Source: Psychroflexus longus (GTDB taxonomy: Bacteria; Bacteroidota; Bacteroidia; Flavobacteriales; Flavobacteriaceae). From it: 64,000 bases of DNA. Made by a program: the position numbers and the translations under genes. Below the pieces are notes generated by a model that saw only the letters and a list, made by a program, of their open reading frames with translations, was not told where the DNA came from and searched no databases. The DNA lies in NCBI RefSeq assembly GCF_020164595.1, contig NZ_JAIQZE010000008.1, forward strand, positions 80,267 through 144,266, written 5' to 3'. This document shows, in pieces, positions 25,840 through 35,598 of this stretch (position 1 is the stretch's first letter; every line of letters begins with the position of its first letter).

Positions 25840-27183
25840 TTATTTTTTAAGACTTTGAACTGCGTTTTTGAATTGTCTCCCTCTGTCTTCGTAGTTTTCG
25901 AATAAATCGAAGCTAGCACAGGCGGGAGATAAAAGAACTGCATCGTTATCCTCTGTAAGCTCGTAAGCTCTGGAAACCGCATCTGCCATATTGGAAGTTT
26001 CAATAATTGTATCAACACAATTACTAAACACCTCATAGATTTTTTGATTATCTATTCCCAAGCATACGATAGCTTTCACTTTTTCATTCACCAAAGCAAG
26101 TAAATCTTCGTATTTGTTGCCTTTGTCTACTCCTCCAACGATCCAAACTGTCGGAGCATTCATGCTATCCAGTGCGTAGAACGTTGCATTCACATTTGTA
26201 GCTTTAGAATCGTTGATGAAATTCACCTTATTAATTTTACTTAATTGCTCAAGTCTGTGCTCGACACCATGAAAACTTTCCATGCTATCACGTATCGTTT
26301 GCTTTCTTATTTTCAGCAATCTGGCTGCAGTGGAAGCAGCCATTGCATTTCTTGTATTATGATCGCCTTTTAGAGCTAAGTCTGTTACTGACATAGTAAA
26401 TAGATTATGATTTAAATTGATATTTATTTTGTTGTCTTTAATGAATGCTGACAAGTCTTCAATGATTGTTGACATGGTGAATGGAATTAATTTTGATCTA
26501 ATTCGATTCTTGTCCAACCACCCTGTAATCACTTCATCGTCTTTGTTATAAATAAGGTAGTCGTCTTCCGTTTGATTTAATGTAATTCTGAATTTCGCTT
26601 CAATATATTCTTGAAAATTATTGTGATATCTGTCTAAATGATCTGGTGTAATAGTCGTTAAAATAGCGATATGAGGTCTAAAAGTCTCGATTCCATCCAA
26701 TTGGAAACTGCTCAATTCCAGGACATAATTATGGACATTCTTCCTCGCTACTTGTTCTGCAAAACTGAAGCCTACATTTCCAGCCATTGAAACTGATAAA
26801 CCCGCATTTTTCAAAATATAAAACACCATGTTAGTAACGGTAGTCTTACCGTTGGAACCAGTTATTCCAATCAAATTAGCATCAGTAAACCAGGAAGCAA
26901 ATTCAATTTCAGAAATAACCTTAATTCCACTTTTTCTTAAATTCTGAATCAGTGGTAGATCATCAGATATACCTGGACTCTTGACAATTACGTTAGCAGA
27001 TTCCAATCTAGATAAGGTGTGACCACCTTCTTCAAATTCAATTTCTTCTGAATTTAATTTAGTTTTAAACTTAGGCTTGATCTCAGAAAAATCTGACAAG
27101 AAAACTTCATAGCCCTTATCCTTTCCGAGAATTGCAGCTCCTACTCCACTTTCGCCACCCCCTAAAATAACTAGCTTTTCCAT
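25840..27183 (-). CDS. murD: UDP-N-acetylmuramoylalanine--D-glutamate ligase
   Basis: This 447-residue cytosolic Mur ligase adds D-glutamate. It begins KLVILGGGESGVGAAILG (Rossmann-like uridine site) and has the ATP loop GITGSNGKTTVTN (106-118). It continues with LELSSFQLDGIETFRP and HRLEQL, and NDSKATNVNATFYAL marks the lysine/aspartate catalytic region of the central domain. It is immediately adjacent to mraY (1 bp from its stop) and 6 bp before ftsW, inside the same operon. Complete length. Confidence 0.97.
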   Translation of the reverse strand: MEKLVILGGGESGVGAAILGKDKGYEVFLSDFSEIKPKFKTKLNSEEIEFEEGGHTLSRLESANVIVKSPGISDDLPLIQNLRKSGIKVISEIEFASWFTDANLIGITGSNGKTTVTNMVFYILKNAGLSVSMAGNVGFSFAEQVARKNVHNYVLELSSFQLDGIETFRPHIAILTTITPDHLDRYHNNFQEYIEAKFRITLNQTEDDYLIYNKDDEVITGWLDKNRIRSKLIPFTMSTIIEDLSAFIKDNKININLNHNLFTMSVTDLALKGDHNTRNAMAASTAARLLKIRKQTIRDSMESFHGVEHRLEQLSKINKVNFINDSKATNVNATFYALDSMNAPTVWIVGGVDKGNKYEDLLALVNEKVKAIVCLGIDNQKIYEVFSNCVDTIIETSNMADAVSRAYELTEDNDAVLLSPACASFDLFENYEDRGRQFKNAVQSLKK

Positions 27184-28404
27184 TTATCTAATTTTTAGTG
27201 TGACGATGGTTATAACGGCCAGCAGGATCCCAATAATCCAGAATCTTACTACAATTTTTGACTCGTGAAAACCAAGTTTTTGATAATGATGATGCAATGG
27301 CGCCATTAAAAATACACGCTTTCCTGTTCCTGTCTTTTTCTTTGTGAATTTGAACCAACCTACCTGAAGAATGACAGATAAATTTTCGATCAGGAAAATT
27401 CCACAGAGGATAGGAATCAAAAGTTCCTTACGCGTTGCAATGGCTATTACAGCAATAATTCCGCCGATAGTCAAACTACCTGTATCTCCCATAAATACTT
27501 GAGCGGGATAGGTATTGTACCATAAAAATCCAACTAGAGACCCTGCAAATGCAGTAATGAAAATTGTCATTTCTCCAGATCTGGGAATATTCATCACATT
27601 GAGATAATCTGAAAAAATGACGTTGCCAGAGACCCAGGCAAAAATTCCTAAAGTGAGCACTATTATTGCAGAGCTTCCCGCAGCAAGCCCATCAATACCG
27701 TCGGTAAGGTTAGCTCCATTGGAAACTGCTGTGACAATAAGAATCACAATGGGAATGAATATGATCCAGGCATAAGATGCTGCACCTTCACCTATCCATG
27801 AAATTGCTTTAGAATAATCCAGCTCGTTATTTTTGAAAAACGGGATAGTCGTGGTAGTTGATTTTTCTTCGGGGGAGGTTTCTGAAATCACCTGCACGTT
27901 ATTGGTAGTCGTTACTTTATTATCGGGTCTCACCGTAACATCGGGATGAAAATACATCACAGCGCCAACGAAAATTCCCAGACCTACCTGTCCAACTACT
28001 TTAAATCTACCCTTCAATCCTTCTTTATTCTTTTTGAAGGTTTTAATATAATCATCTAAAAATCCAATAGCTCCCATCCAAATGGTAGTCACAATTAATA
28101 GAATGACATAAATGTTGTTGAGTTGAGAAAGCAGCAAAACGGGGATTAATGTAGAAAATATAATGATGAGTCCACCCATCGTAGGGGTTCCAGCCTTTTC
28201 TTTTTGGCCCTCTAAACCAAGTTCTCTTACACTTTCTCCGATTTGTTTTCTTTGAAGAAATAAAATAATACGCTTACCAAAAATGGTGGAAATCAATAGT
28301 GAAAGAATGATAGCAAAAGCAGCCCTGAAAGATATGTACTGAAACAAACGCGCCCCTGGGAGATCGTAGTTACTTTCCAAAAACTCGAATAAATGGTATA
28401 ACAT
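27184..28404 (-). CDS. mraY: Phospho-N-acetylmuramoyl-pentapeptide transferase MraY
   Basis: This 406-residue inner-membrane enzyme transfers phospho-MurNAc-pentapeptide to undecaprenyl phosphate, making lipid I. Conserved: [11 protein letters not shown] (about 72-82), the aspartate-rich [20 protein letters not shown] (about 116-135), [12 protein letters not shown] (about 231-242) and the C-terminal [11 protein letters not shown]. Compared with the roughly 360-residue E. coli protein it has an extra periplasmic insert (about 155-205, rich in T and S, including [13 protein letters not shown]), a known Bacteroidetes feature as I recall. It is 3 bp downstream of murE. Confidence 0.97.
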   Translation of the reverse strand: MLYHLFEFLESNYDLPGARLFQYISFRAAFAIILSLLISTIFGKRIILFLQRKQIGESVRELGLEGQKEKAGTPTMGGLIIIFSTLIPVLLLSQLNNIYVILLIVTTIWMGAIGFLDDYIKTFKKNKEGLKGRFKVVGQVGLGIFVGAVMYFHPDVTVRPDNKVTTTNNVQVISETSPEEKSTTTTIPFFKNNELDYSKAISWIGEGAASYAWIIFIPIVILIVTAVSNGANLTDGIDGLAAGSSAIIVLTLGIFAWVSGNVIFSDYLNVMNIPRSGEMTIFITAFAGSLVGFLWYNTYPAQVFMGDTGSLTIGGIIAVIAIATRKELLIPILCGIFLIENLSVILQVGWFKFTKKKTGTGKRVFLMAPLHHHYQKLGFHESKIVVRFWIIGILLAVITIVTLKIR

Positions 28405-28407
28405 ATC

Positions 28408-29871
28408 TTACTTATTAAATTGAGCTAGTAGTTCCTTTACGATTTTGAAATCATCAAAATCTGATCTCACTCCATGTACTTCCTGATAGGTTTCATGTCC
28501 TTTTCCAGCTATCAAAATAATGTCTCCTTTGTTAGCCATACTACAAGCCGTTTTTATAGCTTGTTGCCTTGAAGTTATGCTCAGCGTTTTATATACATCC
28601 TGTGGCTCAACCCCTTTTTCTATATCGTTTATGATATTCCCCGGATCTTCTGTCCGTGGATTATCACTTGTTAAAATGACTTTAGTGCTTAAGTTTCCAG
28701 CAATTTTACCCATCAAGGGTCTCTTAGTCTTATCGCGATCACCTCCACAACCGACAACAGTGATGAGTTCTTCATTTCGAGTTCTGATATCATTGGTGGT
28801 TTGTAACACATTCTTCAACGCATCTGGAGTATGTGCATAATCGACAATCACGTGAATTCCTGAGTCCGAAATATGATGCTGATACCTTCCGTCAACTGGT
28901 TTTAGCTGACTTAAAATCTGTAAGTTCTCCAATTGCTCAACTCCAAGTAAATCGGCAGAAGCATAGACTGCCAATAAGTTATAAGCATTAAAATCACCAA
29001 TAAATCTTGACCAAACTTCATTACCATTGACATTCAGTTTTAATCCTGAAAAGCTTTTCTCAAGTATTCTAACTTTATAATCTGTTAGATTTTTCACTCC
29101 ATAACCGTAAGTTTTAGCTTTGGTGTTCTGAAGCATATAGTTGCCATTCTTGTCATCAATATTTGTTAGAGCAAAAGCTTTTTTAGACAACTGGTCAAAG
29201 AATCTCTTTTTGACATCTCTATACTCAGCAAAGGATTTGTGATAATCCAGGTGATCCTGAGATAAATTGGTAAAAATACCGCCGACAAAATCAAGTCCTA
29301 AGGTTCTATGCTGGGCAATTCCGTGAGAACTGACTTCCATAAAACAAAACTCCACACCTACGTCATTCATCCTTTTCAAATAAGAATTAATGGTCAAAGA
29401 ATCTGGTGTTGTCAACTTGGTGGCAAACTCCTTATCATTCACTTTGATAGTTACCGTAGAAATCAAACCCACTTTAAAACCAAGGGCCTTGAATAATTGA
29501 TAAAGCAATGAGCTTACTGTAGTCTTACCATTAGTTCCGGTAACTCCTACCAGTTTAAGATTGGAGGAAGGATTATCATAATAATTTGACGCCATAAAGG
29601 CAATTGCCTCTCTGGTATCTTTAACCTGAACATAAGTAATTCCAGGAGCCAATTCAGAAGGAAGATCTTCACAAACAACAACCGTAGCTCCTTTTGAAAT
29701 TGCTGCATCAATAAACAAATGACCATCTGCTGCTGCACCTCCAATGGCCACGAACACATCTTGCGTTGCAACCAAACGGCTGTCAAAATGAATATGGTTC
29801 ACTTCTATTGCTGATGAACCTTTTACAGATTCAATAGAAACTTTATATAGTATGTCTTTTAAAACTTTCAA
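28408..29871 (-). CDS. murE: UDP-MurNAc-tripeptide synthetase MurE (meso-DAP type)
   Basis: This 487-residue Mur ligase adds the third amino acid to UDP-MurNAc-dipeptide. The ATP loop VTGTNGKTTVSSLLYQL is at 110-126, the carbamylated-lysine region is around TNLSQDHLDYHKSFAEY, and the third-residue specificity motif is DNPR (in TSDNPRTEDP, about residue 400). DNPR is the signature of meso-diaminopimelate-adding enzymes rather than lysine-adding ones, so the organism's peptidoglycan should be DAP type. It overlaps ftsI by 4 bp. Confidence 0.97.
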   Translation of the reverse strand: MKVLKDILYKVSIESVKGSSAIEVNHIHFDSRLVATQDVFVAIGGAAADGHLFIDAAISKGATVVVCEDLPSELAPGITYVQVKDTREAIAFMASNYYDNPSSNLKLVGVTGTNGKTTVSSLLYQLFKALGFKVGLISTVTIKVNDKEFATKLTTPDSLTINSYLKRMNDVGVEFCFMEVSSHGIAQHRTLGLDFVGGIFTNLSQDHLDYHKSFAEYRDVKKRFFDQLSKKAFALTNIDDKNGNYMLQNTKAKTYGYGVKNLTDYKVRILEKSFSGLKLNVNGNEVWSRFIGDFNAYNLLAVYASADLLGVEQLENLQILSQLKPVDGRYQHHISDSGIHVIVDYAHTPDALKNVLQTTNDIRTRNEELITVVGCGGDRDKTKRPLMGKIAGNLSTKVILTSDNPRTEDPGNIINDIEKGVEPQDVYKTLSITSRQQAIKTACSMANKGDIILIAGKGHETYQEVHGVRSDFDDFKIVKELLAQFNK

Positions 29872-31835
29872 CTTGAAATTAAATTTACGCGTTGGTTATT
29901 TGTAATTTTTGTTCCGCTTTTGATCGACTGCTTCTGAACTTTACCGTTGCCCACTAAATTCACTTTCAATCCTAAATTCTCTAAAATCGAAACAGCATCC
30001 ATAGCTGGATAACCCGTAATATCTGGCATCAATGTTTTATAGTTTTGAGAAACGTCAAAATAATTCTCATACTTTTCGTTAGCGATTTTAGTATTAAACG
30101 CATCCTCCTTTGATATTTCATCTTTAAGCGGCGTATCGATGTAAATCTTTTGAGCAATTTTTTCAAACACTGGTGCTGCGACAGTACTTCCGTAATAACC
30201 GATTTTTGGATTTGGCTTATGGATGACGACGATACAAGAATATTTTGGCTCATCTGCAGGAAAATACCCAACGAATGATGAAACATATCTTCCGGACTCT
30301 ATCCAATATTCAGTTTGACAAGTTCCTGTTTTTCCTGCCATGGAAAAATTTGAATTATTGATGTTGCTTCCAGTTCCTTTTTCCACAACCCTCTTCATCA
30401 AGTCCTGGAGTTTTAAAGCCGTTTCTTTAGAACATACGCTCCCTTCAACTATTGGGTCTGAATAAGACTCAATAAGTGTATGTTTATCTCTTACCTGCTT
30501 AATGAATTTTGGTTTGATTTTCAACCCATCATTGGCAATAGCATTATAAAAGGTCAGAGTTTGTAATGAGGTTAAGGAAACTCCATAGCCGAATGACATC
30601 CAGGGCAAAGTGGTACCATACCAATTGGAATCCTGAGGATGAGGAATGTGAGGTTTGCCTTCTCCTTTAATTCGAAGTCCTATCTTTTCATTTAGCCCCA
30701 TATTGTAAAGACGATTGACAAATCGCTCTGGTTTATCCTTGTAATTTTCATAAATCATTTTAGCAAAAGCCGTGTTTGAGGACACCTCAAATGCCTCTGC
30801 TGCTGAAATTTTACCATACCCACCACGTTTGGAATCGTAAACTCTTCTATCAAAAAACTGAACCATACCTTTTTCAGTATCGAATACTGTACTGGTATCA
30901 ATGACTTTATCTTCCAAAGCAGCAGCCATACTCATCAATTTAAATGTAGAGCCTGGCTCGTGGGGTTCGTAAACCGCATAATTGAGTTTTTCGTAATATT
31001 TATTGGAGCCTTTAATACGCCCTAAATTGGATATGGCCTTGATTTCTCCAGTCTTAGTTTCCATGACCACCACGCTTCCATGATCGGCTTCAAAATGTTC
31101 TAACTGTTCCAGCAAGGCATGATGAGCAACATCCTGAATATTGACATCTATTGTAGAAATAACATCATAGCCATCTTCAGGCTCAACTTCGTTGATGTCG
31201 CTTATCGGTTTCCACTGACCTTTAGCTATTTTTTGCTTTAATCTTCTTCCTTTTTTACCCTTTAAAAATTCATCAAAAGCACCTTCCAAGCCTACATTTC
31301 CAAAACCAACCGTTCTTTCTCCTATTTTTCCAAGCGGGTTTTCGCGAACTGTAGATTGTTCAGCTATGAAACCTCCTTTGTAGGGTCCCAGATTGAAAAG
31401 CGGAAACTCTCTTATGGCAACATAGTCTGAATAATCGACTTGTTTTGCAATAAGCACGTATCTGTTTTTAATTTGTCTCGCTTTCTTCAGCTTCTGAAGA
31501 TGATAATTTTTGGAGCCACCAAGTTTTTTTGATAATTCTGAAGCCAATGCAGAAGCATATTTCTGAAAATTACTTTCTGAAACAGTTACTGCATCAAACC
31601 TGATATCATATTTAGGCACGGAAGTCGCCAATAAATTCATGTTTGTATCGTAGAGATTTCCACGGTTTGGCTCTATACTGAAATTTCTGTAGACCGTTTC
31701 TTGTGCTAAATTCCTGTATTTCTGTCCTTCTACTACCTGAATATCAAAAAGTTTATAGCCCATAAGTAAAAACACAACTACGAAGATTGCAGCTATGATG
31801 TAAAACCTTCTTAAAATGCTTTTATCTGTTGTCAT
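29868..31835 (-). CDS. ftsI: Septal penicillin-binding protein FtsI (PBP3) with PASTA domain
   Basis: This 655-residue bitopic transpeptidase cross-links septal peptidoglycan with FtsW. It has a transmembrane helix at about 9-26, then the dimerisation domain. The catalytic motifs are STFK (296-299, nucleophile S296), SSN (352-354) and KTG (502-504). The C-terminus (about 595-655) is a PASTA domain (MPDITGYPAMDAVSILENLG). A PASTA domain is absent in E. coli FtsI but present in SpoVD/PBP2x-type enzymes and usual in Bacteroidetes. It overlaps murE by 4 bp and follows ftsL by 1 bp. Confidence 0.96.
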   Translation of the reverse strand: MTTDKSILRRFYIIAAIFVVVFLLMGYKLFDIQVVEGQKYRNLAQETVYRNFSIEPNRGNLYDTNMNLLATSVPKYDIRFDAVTVSESNFQKYASALASELSKKLGGSKNYHLQKLKKARQIKNRYVLIAKQVDYSDYVAIREFPLFNLGPYKGGFIAEQSTVRENPLGKIGERTVGFGNVGLEGAFDEFLKGKKGRRLKQKIAKGQWKPISDINEVEPEDGYDVISTIDVNIQDVAHHALLEQLEHFEADHGSVVVMETKTGEIKAISNLGRIKGSNKYYEKLNYAVYEPHEPGSTFKLMSMAAALEDKVIDTSTVFDTEKGMVQFFDRRVYDSKRGGYGKISAAEAFEVSSNTAFAKMIYENYKDKPERFVNRLYNMGLNEKIGLRIKGEGKPHIPHPQDSNWYGTTLPWMSFGYGVSLTSLQTLTFYNAIANDGLKIKPKFIKQVRDKHTLIESYSDPIVEGSVCSKETALKLQDLMKRVVEKGTGSNINNSNFSMAGKTGTCQTEYWIESGRYVSSFVGYFPADEPKYSCIVVIHKPNPKIGYYGSTVAAPVFEKIAQKIYIDTPLKDEISKEDAFNTKIANEKYENYFDVSQNYKTLMPDITGYPAMDAVSILENLGLKVNLVGNGKVQKQSIKSGTKITNNQRVNLISS

Positions 31836-31836
31836 T

Positions 31837-32151
31837 TTATTTGGACTTTACTATGATTTTATAGGGCGGCTTATCCGATAAGCCGATGGAGCGTTGTTTC
31901 ATTTTTTTCGCAACATTGGACTCCATTTTTTGCTGCATCACTGTTTTGCGGGTGTCAACAAATTCACTTCTCAATTCTTTCAATTGCTGATTGAGTTCAG
32001 CAACCTGATATACTTTCCTTTCTGCACTATGAGAACTCGCAATCATTATAATCGCCAGCAATGCGCAAAACACAATAAAAGCCCAGTTGGTAAAAGCGCC
32101 TTCGCTTACCAAAAATTTGCCTTTTAATATGTTTCTTAAGCCATTTGTCAT
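31837..32151 (-). CDS. ftsL: FtsL-like cell division protein
   Basis: This 104-residue bitopic protein has an N-terminal cytoplasmic part, one transmembrane helix (about 23-40, WAFIVFCALLAIIMIASS), then a heptad-rich segment (VYQVAELNQQLKELRSEFVDTRK) that should form the coiled coil pairing with FtsB-type partners. FtsL sequences diverge strongly, so identification rests on topology, size and the position between rsmH and ftsI. It is likely essential for recruiting FtsW-FtsI. Confidence 0.85.
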   Translation of the reverse strand: MTNGLRNILKGKFLVSEGAFTNWAFIVFCALLAIIMIASSHSAERKVYQVAELNQQLKELRSEFVDTRKTVMQQKMESNVAKKMKQRSIGLSDKPPYKIIVKSK

Positions 32152-32153
32152 GA

Positions 32154-33056
32154 TTATAACCTTTCGCCAATTCTCAATTTTGCACTTCTGGATCTATTGT
32201 TTTGTTTCATTTCGGTTTGAGCTGGAGTAATGAGTTTCCCTATTTTTTTAAAAGGCACCAGCATATTCCCGTAAAAATCTTTTTCTGGAGCTCCAGAAAA
32301 TTTACCGTCTCTTATAAATCGCTTCACCAGTCTATCTTCCAATGAATGGTAAGAGATTAAACTTAGCCTTCCCCCTTTTTTGATCAAATCTGGAGTTTGG
32401 AGCAAAAACTCTTTAAGCACTTCCATCTCTTGGTTCACTTCTATGCGAATAGCTTGGTACACCTGAGCTAGGAACTTGTTCACTTTGGTTGGTGGAAAAA
32501 AAGGCGTAAGCAAAGCATTCAATTCTGAAGTGGATTGAATAGGCTTAACCGACCTCTCTTCAACAATGGCTTTTGCAAGTTTTCTAGACATCTTGATTTC
32601 GCCATACTGCCATAACAATTGAGACAATTGCTCTTCAGAATAGGTATTGATTAATTCTGAAGCACTTATCCCTGTCTGCTGATCCATCCTCATGTCCAAT
32701 TCAGCATCAAACCTTATGGAGAATCCTCGCTCCCCTTCATCAAATTGATGGGAGGAAACACCGAAATCTCCAAGTATGGCATCTACTTCTTTGACTCCCT
32801 CCAATTTTAAAAAACGCTTTATAAATCTGAAATTCGCCTGAATAAGTGTGAATCGAGAATCTTCGATTACATTCTGCTGAGCATCATGATCCTGATCGAA
32901 AGCGTAAAGTTTTCCATGTTCACCAAGTCGGGATAGGATTTCTCTGGAATGCCCACCACCGCCAAAGGTCACATCCACATAAACGCCATCTGGCTTTATA
33001 GACATACCATCAATGCTTTCTTTAAGCAACACAGGAATGTGGTAAGTTTCACTCAT
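32154..33056 (-). CDS. rsmH: 16S rRNA (cytosine-1402-N4)-methyltransferase RsmH
   Basis: This 300-residue SAM-dependent enzyme methylates N4 of C1402 in 16S rRNA. Motifs: HIPVLLKESIDGM at the start, DVTFGGGGHSREIL (SAM-binding motif I, about 27-40), DFGVSSHQFDEGERGFS (about 96-112), and the C-terminal ISYHSLEDRLVKRF. I choose the ATG at 33056 over the upstream TTG at 33065. It gives the usual short N-terminus and overlaps the mraZ stop region by 8 bp, with ATG four bases before the mraZ TGA. Second gene of the dcw operon. Confidence 0.96.
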   Translation of the reverse strand: MSETYHIPVLLKESIDGMSIKPDGVYVDVTFGGGGHSREILSRLGEHGKLYAFDQDHDAQQNVIEDSRFTLIQANFRFIKRFLKLEGVKEVDAILGDFGVSSHQFDEGERGFSIRFDAELDMRMDQQTGISASELINTYSEEQLSQLLWQYGEIKMSRKLAKAIVEERSVKPIQSTSELNALLTPFFPPTKVNKFLAQVYQAIRIEVNQEMEVLKEFLLQTPDLIKKGGRLSLISYHSLEDRLVKRFIRDGKFSGAPEKDFYGNMLVPFKKIGKLITPAQTEMKQNNRSRSAKLRIGERL

Positions 33057-33504
33057 CAGTATCAAATCCCATTACGTCTTCAGCTAAATCTGCGAAATCC
33101 TCAGATTCACTAACGACAGATTCATATTTATCTTTATCCCATATTTCTACAATGTTGATTGCAGAAGAGACGACTATTTCTTTATCTATAGAAGCAAAAC
33201 TGATCAGGTCTTTAGGAATCAATAATCGCCCGTTTGCATCAACCTCAATCATTTTGACTCCAGCGGAAAATTTCCTTATAAAATCATTGTTCTTTTTGTT
33301 GAATCGATTTAGGCCGTTCATCTTCTGCATGAGTAAATTCCACTGACTCATAGGGTACAATTCCAGACATGGCTGAAACACAGAACGTTTCAAAACAAAG
33401 CCTTCTTCAAGGATAGGAAGCATCTGCTTTTTCAAGCTAGACGGTAGCATAAGTCGACCTTTTGTGTCAACTTTGCATTCGTAAGATCCTATGAGGGTGT
33501 TCAT
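33049..33504 (-). CDS. mraZ: Transcriptional regulator MraZ
   Basis: This 151-residue protein has two SpoVT/AbrB-like half-domains. Each has the DxKGR/DxNGR-type signature: YECKVDTKGRLMLPSSLK (about 7-24) and IEVDANGRLLIPKDLI (about 84-99). MraZ forms ring oligomers and represses the dcw operon by binding tandem repeats in its own promoter, and such repeats are visible here at 33541-33570. The start is set at the ATG at 33504, since upstream in-frame codons would run into the operator. First gene of the dcw operon. The acidic tail (EDFADLAEDVMGFDTDE) is a lineage extension. Confidence 0.95.
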   Translation of the reverse strand: MNTLIGSYECKVDTKGRLMLPSSLKKQMLPILEEGFVLKRSVFQPCLELYPMSQWNLLMQKMNGLNRFNKKNNDFIRKFSAGVKMIEVDANGRLLIPKDLISFASIDKEIVVSSAINIVEIWDKDKYESVVSESEDFADLAEDVMGFDTDE

Positions 33505-33540
33505 GATAGGTTTGATTTCAATTTCAAATATATCGAAATT

Positions 33541-33570
33541 TTTACCACATTTTACCACTTTCTACCACAT
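33541..33570 (-). promoter_or_regulatory. Probable MraZ operator: three 10-bp repeats
   Basis: On the minus strand GTGGTA occurs three times with exact 10-bp spacing (TACCAC on the plus strand at 33543, 33553 and 33563). The flanks are A-rich, so each unit reads roughly (T/A)GTGGTA(G/A)AA. The array ends about 37 bp upstream of the mraZ start. Tandem 10-bp repeats with a GTGG or TGGG core are the known MraZ-binding pattern in other bacteria. The exact helical-turn spacing fits a ring-shaped oligomer. Confidence 0.75.
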
Positions 33571-33850
33571 TGTGGATAACTTTTTCCACTAGAACACTTT
33601 AAGACTTGTTCAAAGCAGCAATAACCTAAGTTTTGACGTGGTTTAAAATAAGCTTGATAGCTGTGGATAAAGAGAATAATTCTATAATTTGATAAACTTT
33701 GAAAGGTATATTGTTAATTTTAGCTGACGAAAACAACTTTAAAAGTCTTATTTATAAACATTTACACCCTTAATTAACAAGTCCCAAAAACTGTAAGGTT
33801 TTCTTATTCAAATATCTTTATATTTGAATTTTGAAATTCTAAAAAACCTG
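33571..33850. other. Divergent spacer between mraZ and the alpha/beta hydrolase gene
   Basis: This stretch holds the promoters of the dcw operon and of the hydrolase-engB pair. It contains several AT-rich runs and an isolated TGTGGATAA sequence at about 33571-33579 and again at 33661-33669. Beyond the operator I see no defined structure. Confidence 0.4.
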
Positions 33851-34615
33851 ATGGAAGAACATATTAAGCAAGACGGCAAGTTTAAATACTTTGAGAAAGG
33901 TGAAGGCACTCCAATTGTAATTTTACATGGACTTATGGGTGGCTTGAGCAACTTTGATGGTGTTATGTCTTATTTCCCTCAAAAAGGTTATAAAGTTGTA
34001 GTTCCAGAATTACCTCTTTACGATTTGCCATTGCTTAAGACCAATATCAAAAACATTACAAAATACATCAAGGAATTTATAGACTTCAAATCTTATGGAA
34101 AGGTGATTTTGGTCGGGAATTCCCTTGGGGGTCATGTAGGATTACTCACCACGAAATTATACCCAGAAATTGTTAAAGCGCTTGTCATCACGGGCAGTTC
34201 CGGTCTTTACGAAAGTGCAATGGGAGAAAGCTATCCAAAACGTGGTGATTATGAATACATCAAAAAAAAGGCCCAGGATGTATTTTATGATCCTGAAGTC
34301 GCTACGCAAGAAATTATAGACGACGTCTACAGTGTTGTGAATGATAGAAGTAAATTGATAAGAACTCTCTCTATCGCTAAAAGTGCTATACGACACAATA
34401 TGTCAAAAGATCTTCCAAACATGGAAACGCCAACATGCATCATTTGGGGGAGACAGGATCAAGTTACTCCTCCACAAGTTGCAAAAGACTTCGATAAACT
34501 ACTTCCAGACTCCGAATTGTTTTGGATAGATAAATGTGGCCATGCTGCTATGATGGAACATCCGGATCAATTCAACCAAATCTTGTTTGACTGGCTTGAG
34601 AAAAGAAAATTATAA
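33851..34615 (+). CDS. Alpha/beta-fold hydrolase
   Basis: This 254-residue protein is a canonical alpha/beta hydrolase: oxyanion segment [11 protein letters not shown] (about 20-30), nucleophile elbow [10 protein letters not shown] (serine at about residue 93), acid in [10 protein letters not shown] (about 204-213) and the catalytic histidine in [11 protein letters not shown] (about 229-239). The substrate is unknown; the family includes esterases and meta-cleavage product hydrolases. I use ATG at 33851 in preference to TTG at 33824, which adds nine poor residues. It lies 11 bp before engB, so the two are probably an operon, divergent from mraZ. Confidence 0.85.
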   Translation: MEEHIKQDGKFKYFEKGEGTPIVILHGLMGGLSNFDGVMSYFPQKGYKVVVPELPLYDLPLLKTNIKNITKYIKEFIDFKSYGKVILVGNSLGGHVGLLTTKLYPEIVKALVITGSSGLYESAMGESYPKRGDYEYIKKKAQDVFYDPEVATQEIIDDVYSVVNDRSKLIRTLSIAKSAIRHNMSKDLPNMETPTCIIWGRQDQVTPPQVAKDFDKLLPDSELFWIDKCGHAAMMEHPDQFNQILFDWLEKRKL

Positions 34616-34626
34616 AACTTCAAGCC

Positions 34627-35226
34627 ATGAAAATTAAAACTTCAGAGTTTGTGATGAGTAATTCGGATGTTACTAAATGCCCGAGTACACAATTACCAGA
34701 ATATGCATTTATTGGAAGAAGTAATGTTGGAAAATCTTCACTCATCAATATGCTTACGGGCAGAAAGGCTTTAGCCAAAGTGTCTGGTAAGCCCGGAAAA
34801 ACACGTCTAATTAACCATTTCCTAATTAATGAGAATTGGCATCTGGTAGATTTACCAGGATATGGTTATGCTAAAGTAAGCAAAAAAGAGAAAAAAACGT
34901 TTCAGAAATATATAACGGCCTATTTTGAAAAAAGACAACAACTTGTCAATACTTTTATCTTAATAGATAGCAGGCATTCGCCTCAACCCATCGATTTAGA
35001 GTTTCTAGAATGGATGGGTATGAACACCATTCCCTTTTCAATTGTATTTACAAAAGCTGATAAATTAAAACCCAATGCTTTAGAAAGAAACGTTGAAGAT
35101 TACAAGTCCAAACTTCTTGAGACCTGGGAAGAGCTTCCTCCCTATTTTGTTACATCTTCAGCAAATCAGACAGGGCGAGATGAGATTCTAAATTACATAC
35201 AAAGCATCAACGAGACTCTGGTGTAA
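34627..35226 (+). CDS. engB: Ribosome biogenesis GTPase YihA/YsxC (EngB)
   Basis: This 199-residue GTPase is required for late 50S assembly. G1 is [10 protein letters not shown] (about 31-40), G2/switch is around [12 protein letters not shown]3 is [11 protein letters not shown]4 is TKAD and G5 is SSAN. Length is normal for the family. It follows the hydrolase gene by 11 bp and its stop abuts the stop of the minus-strand gene that follows, with no space for a terminator between them. Confidence 0.96.
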   Translation: MKIKTSEFVMSNSDVTKCPSTQLPEYAFIGRSNVGKSSLINMLTGRKALAKVSGKPGKTRLINHFLINENWHLVDLPGYGYAKVSKKEKKTFQKYITAYFEKRQQLVNTFILIDSRHSPQPIDLEFLEWMGMNTIPFSIVFTKADKLKPNALERNVEDYKSKLLETWEELPPYFVTSSANQTGRDEILNYIQSINETLV

Positions 35227-35598
35227 TTATACCCTCGATTTTATCGTGTGGATCAAAGTATCCACGTCTTCAATTTGATTGAGTTCATCTTTACCTATCA
35301 TCAAGCTCAAGTCATAATTATCTTGGTATAGAATTACAGGAAGATCGTAAAGCTTTTCAAACTTTGATTTGAATTTTCTTTTGTACTCGTCCTTATGAAA
35401 AAATATCATTTCAATATCGCTTTCTTTTCGAAACTTTTTCCATTTTCTATTTTCAGAAACAATGCCGAAGGTAAGTTCACATAGCCTACACTCGTAGGTT
35501 TTTGGACTTAAGATCTTATGAACACTATCTGATAATGAATTATTTACCCCGGCGTTGGCATTGTACACAAAAATTAAAGCTTTATTCTTTTGCATCAT
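35227..35598 (-). CDS. Small protein of unknown function next to gldC
   Basis: This 123-residue soluble protein begins MQKNKALIFVYNANAGV and carries a CRLC motif (about residues 36-40, in YECRLCELTFG). The first strand-turn and the CxxC suggest a thioredoxin-like fold, but the motif is not at the usual position and no cis-proline is evident. Similar flavobacterial proteins have been labelled GTPase, for which I see no P-loop. Its start overlaps the gldC end by 17 bp (14 bp if the second ATG is used), so it is probably translated with gldC and gldB. Confidence 0.6.
   Translation of the reverse strand: MMQKNKALIFVYNANAGVNNSLSDSVHKILSPKTYECRLCELTFGIVSENRKWKKFRKESDIEMIFFHKDEYKRKFKSKFEKLYDLPVILYQDNYDLSLMIGKDELNQIEDVDTLIHTIKSRV

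Noticed and set aside
33505..33558. Longer mraZ frame starting upstream
   Set aside because: It would translate part of the operator repeats; the ATG at 33504 gives the family's usual N-terminus.
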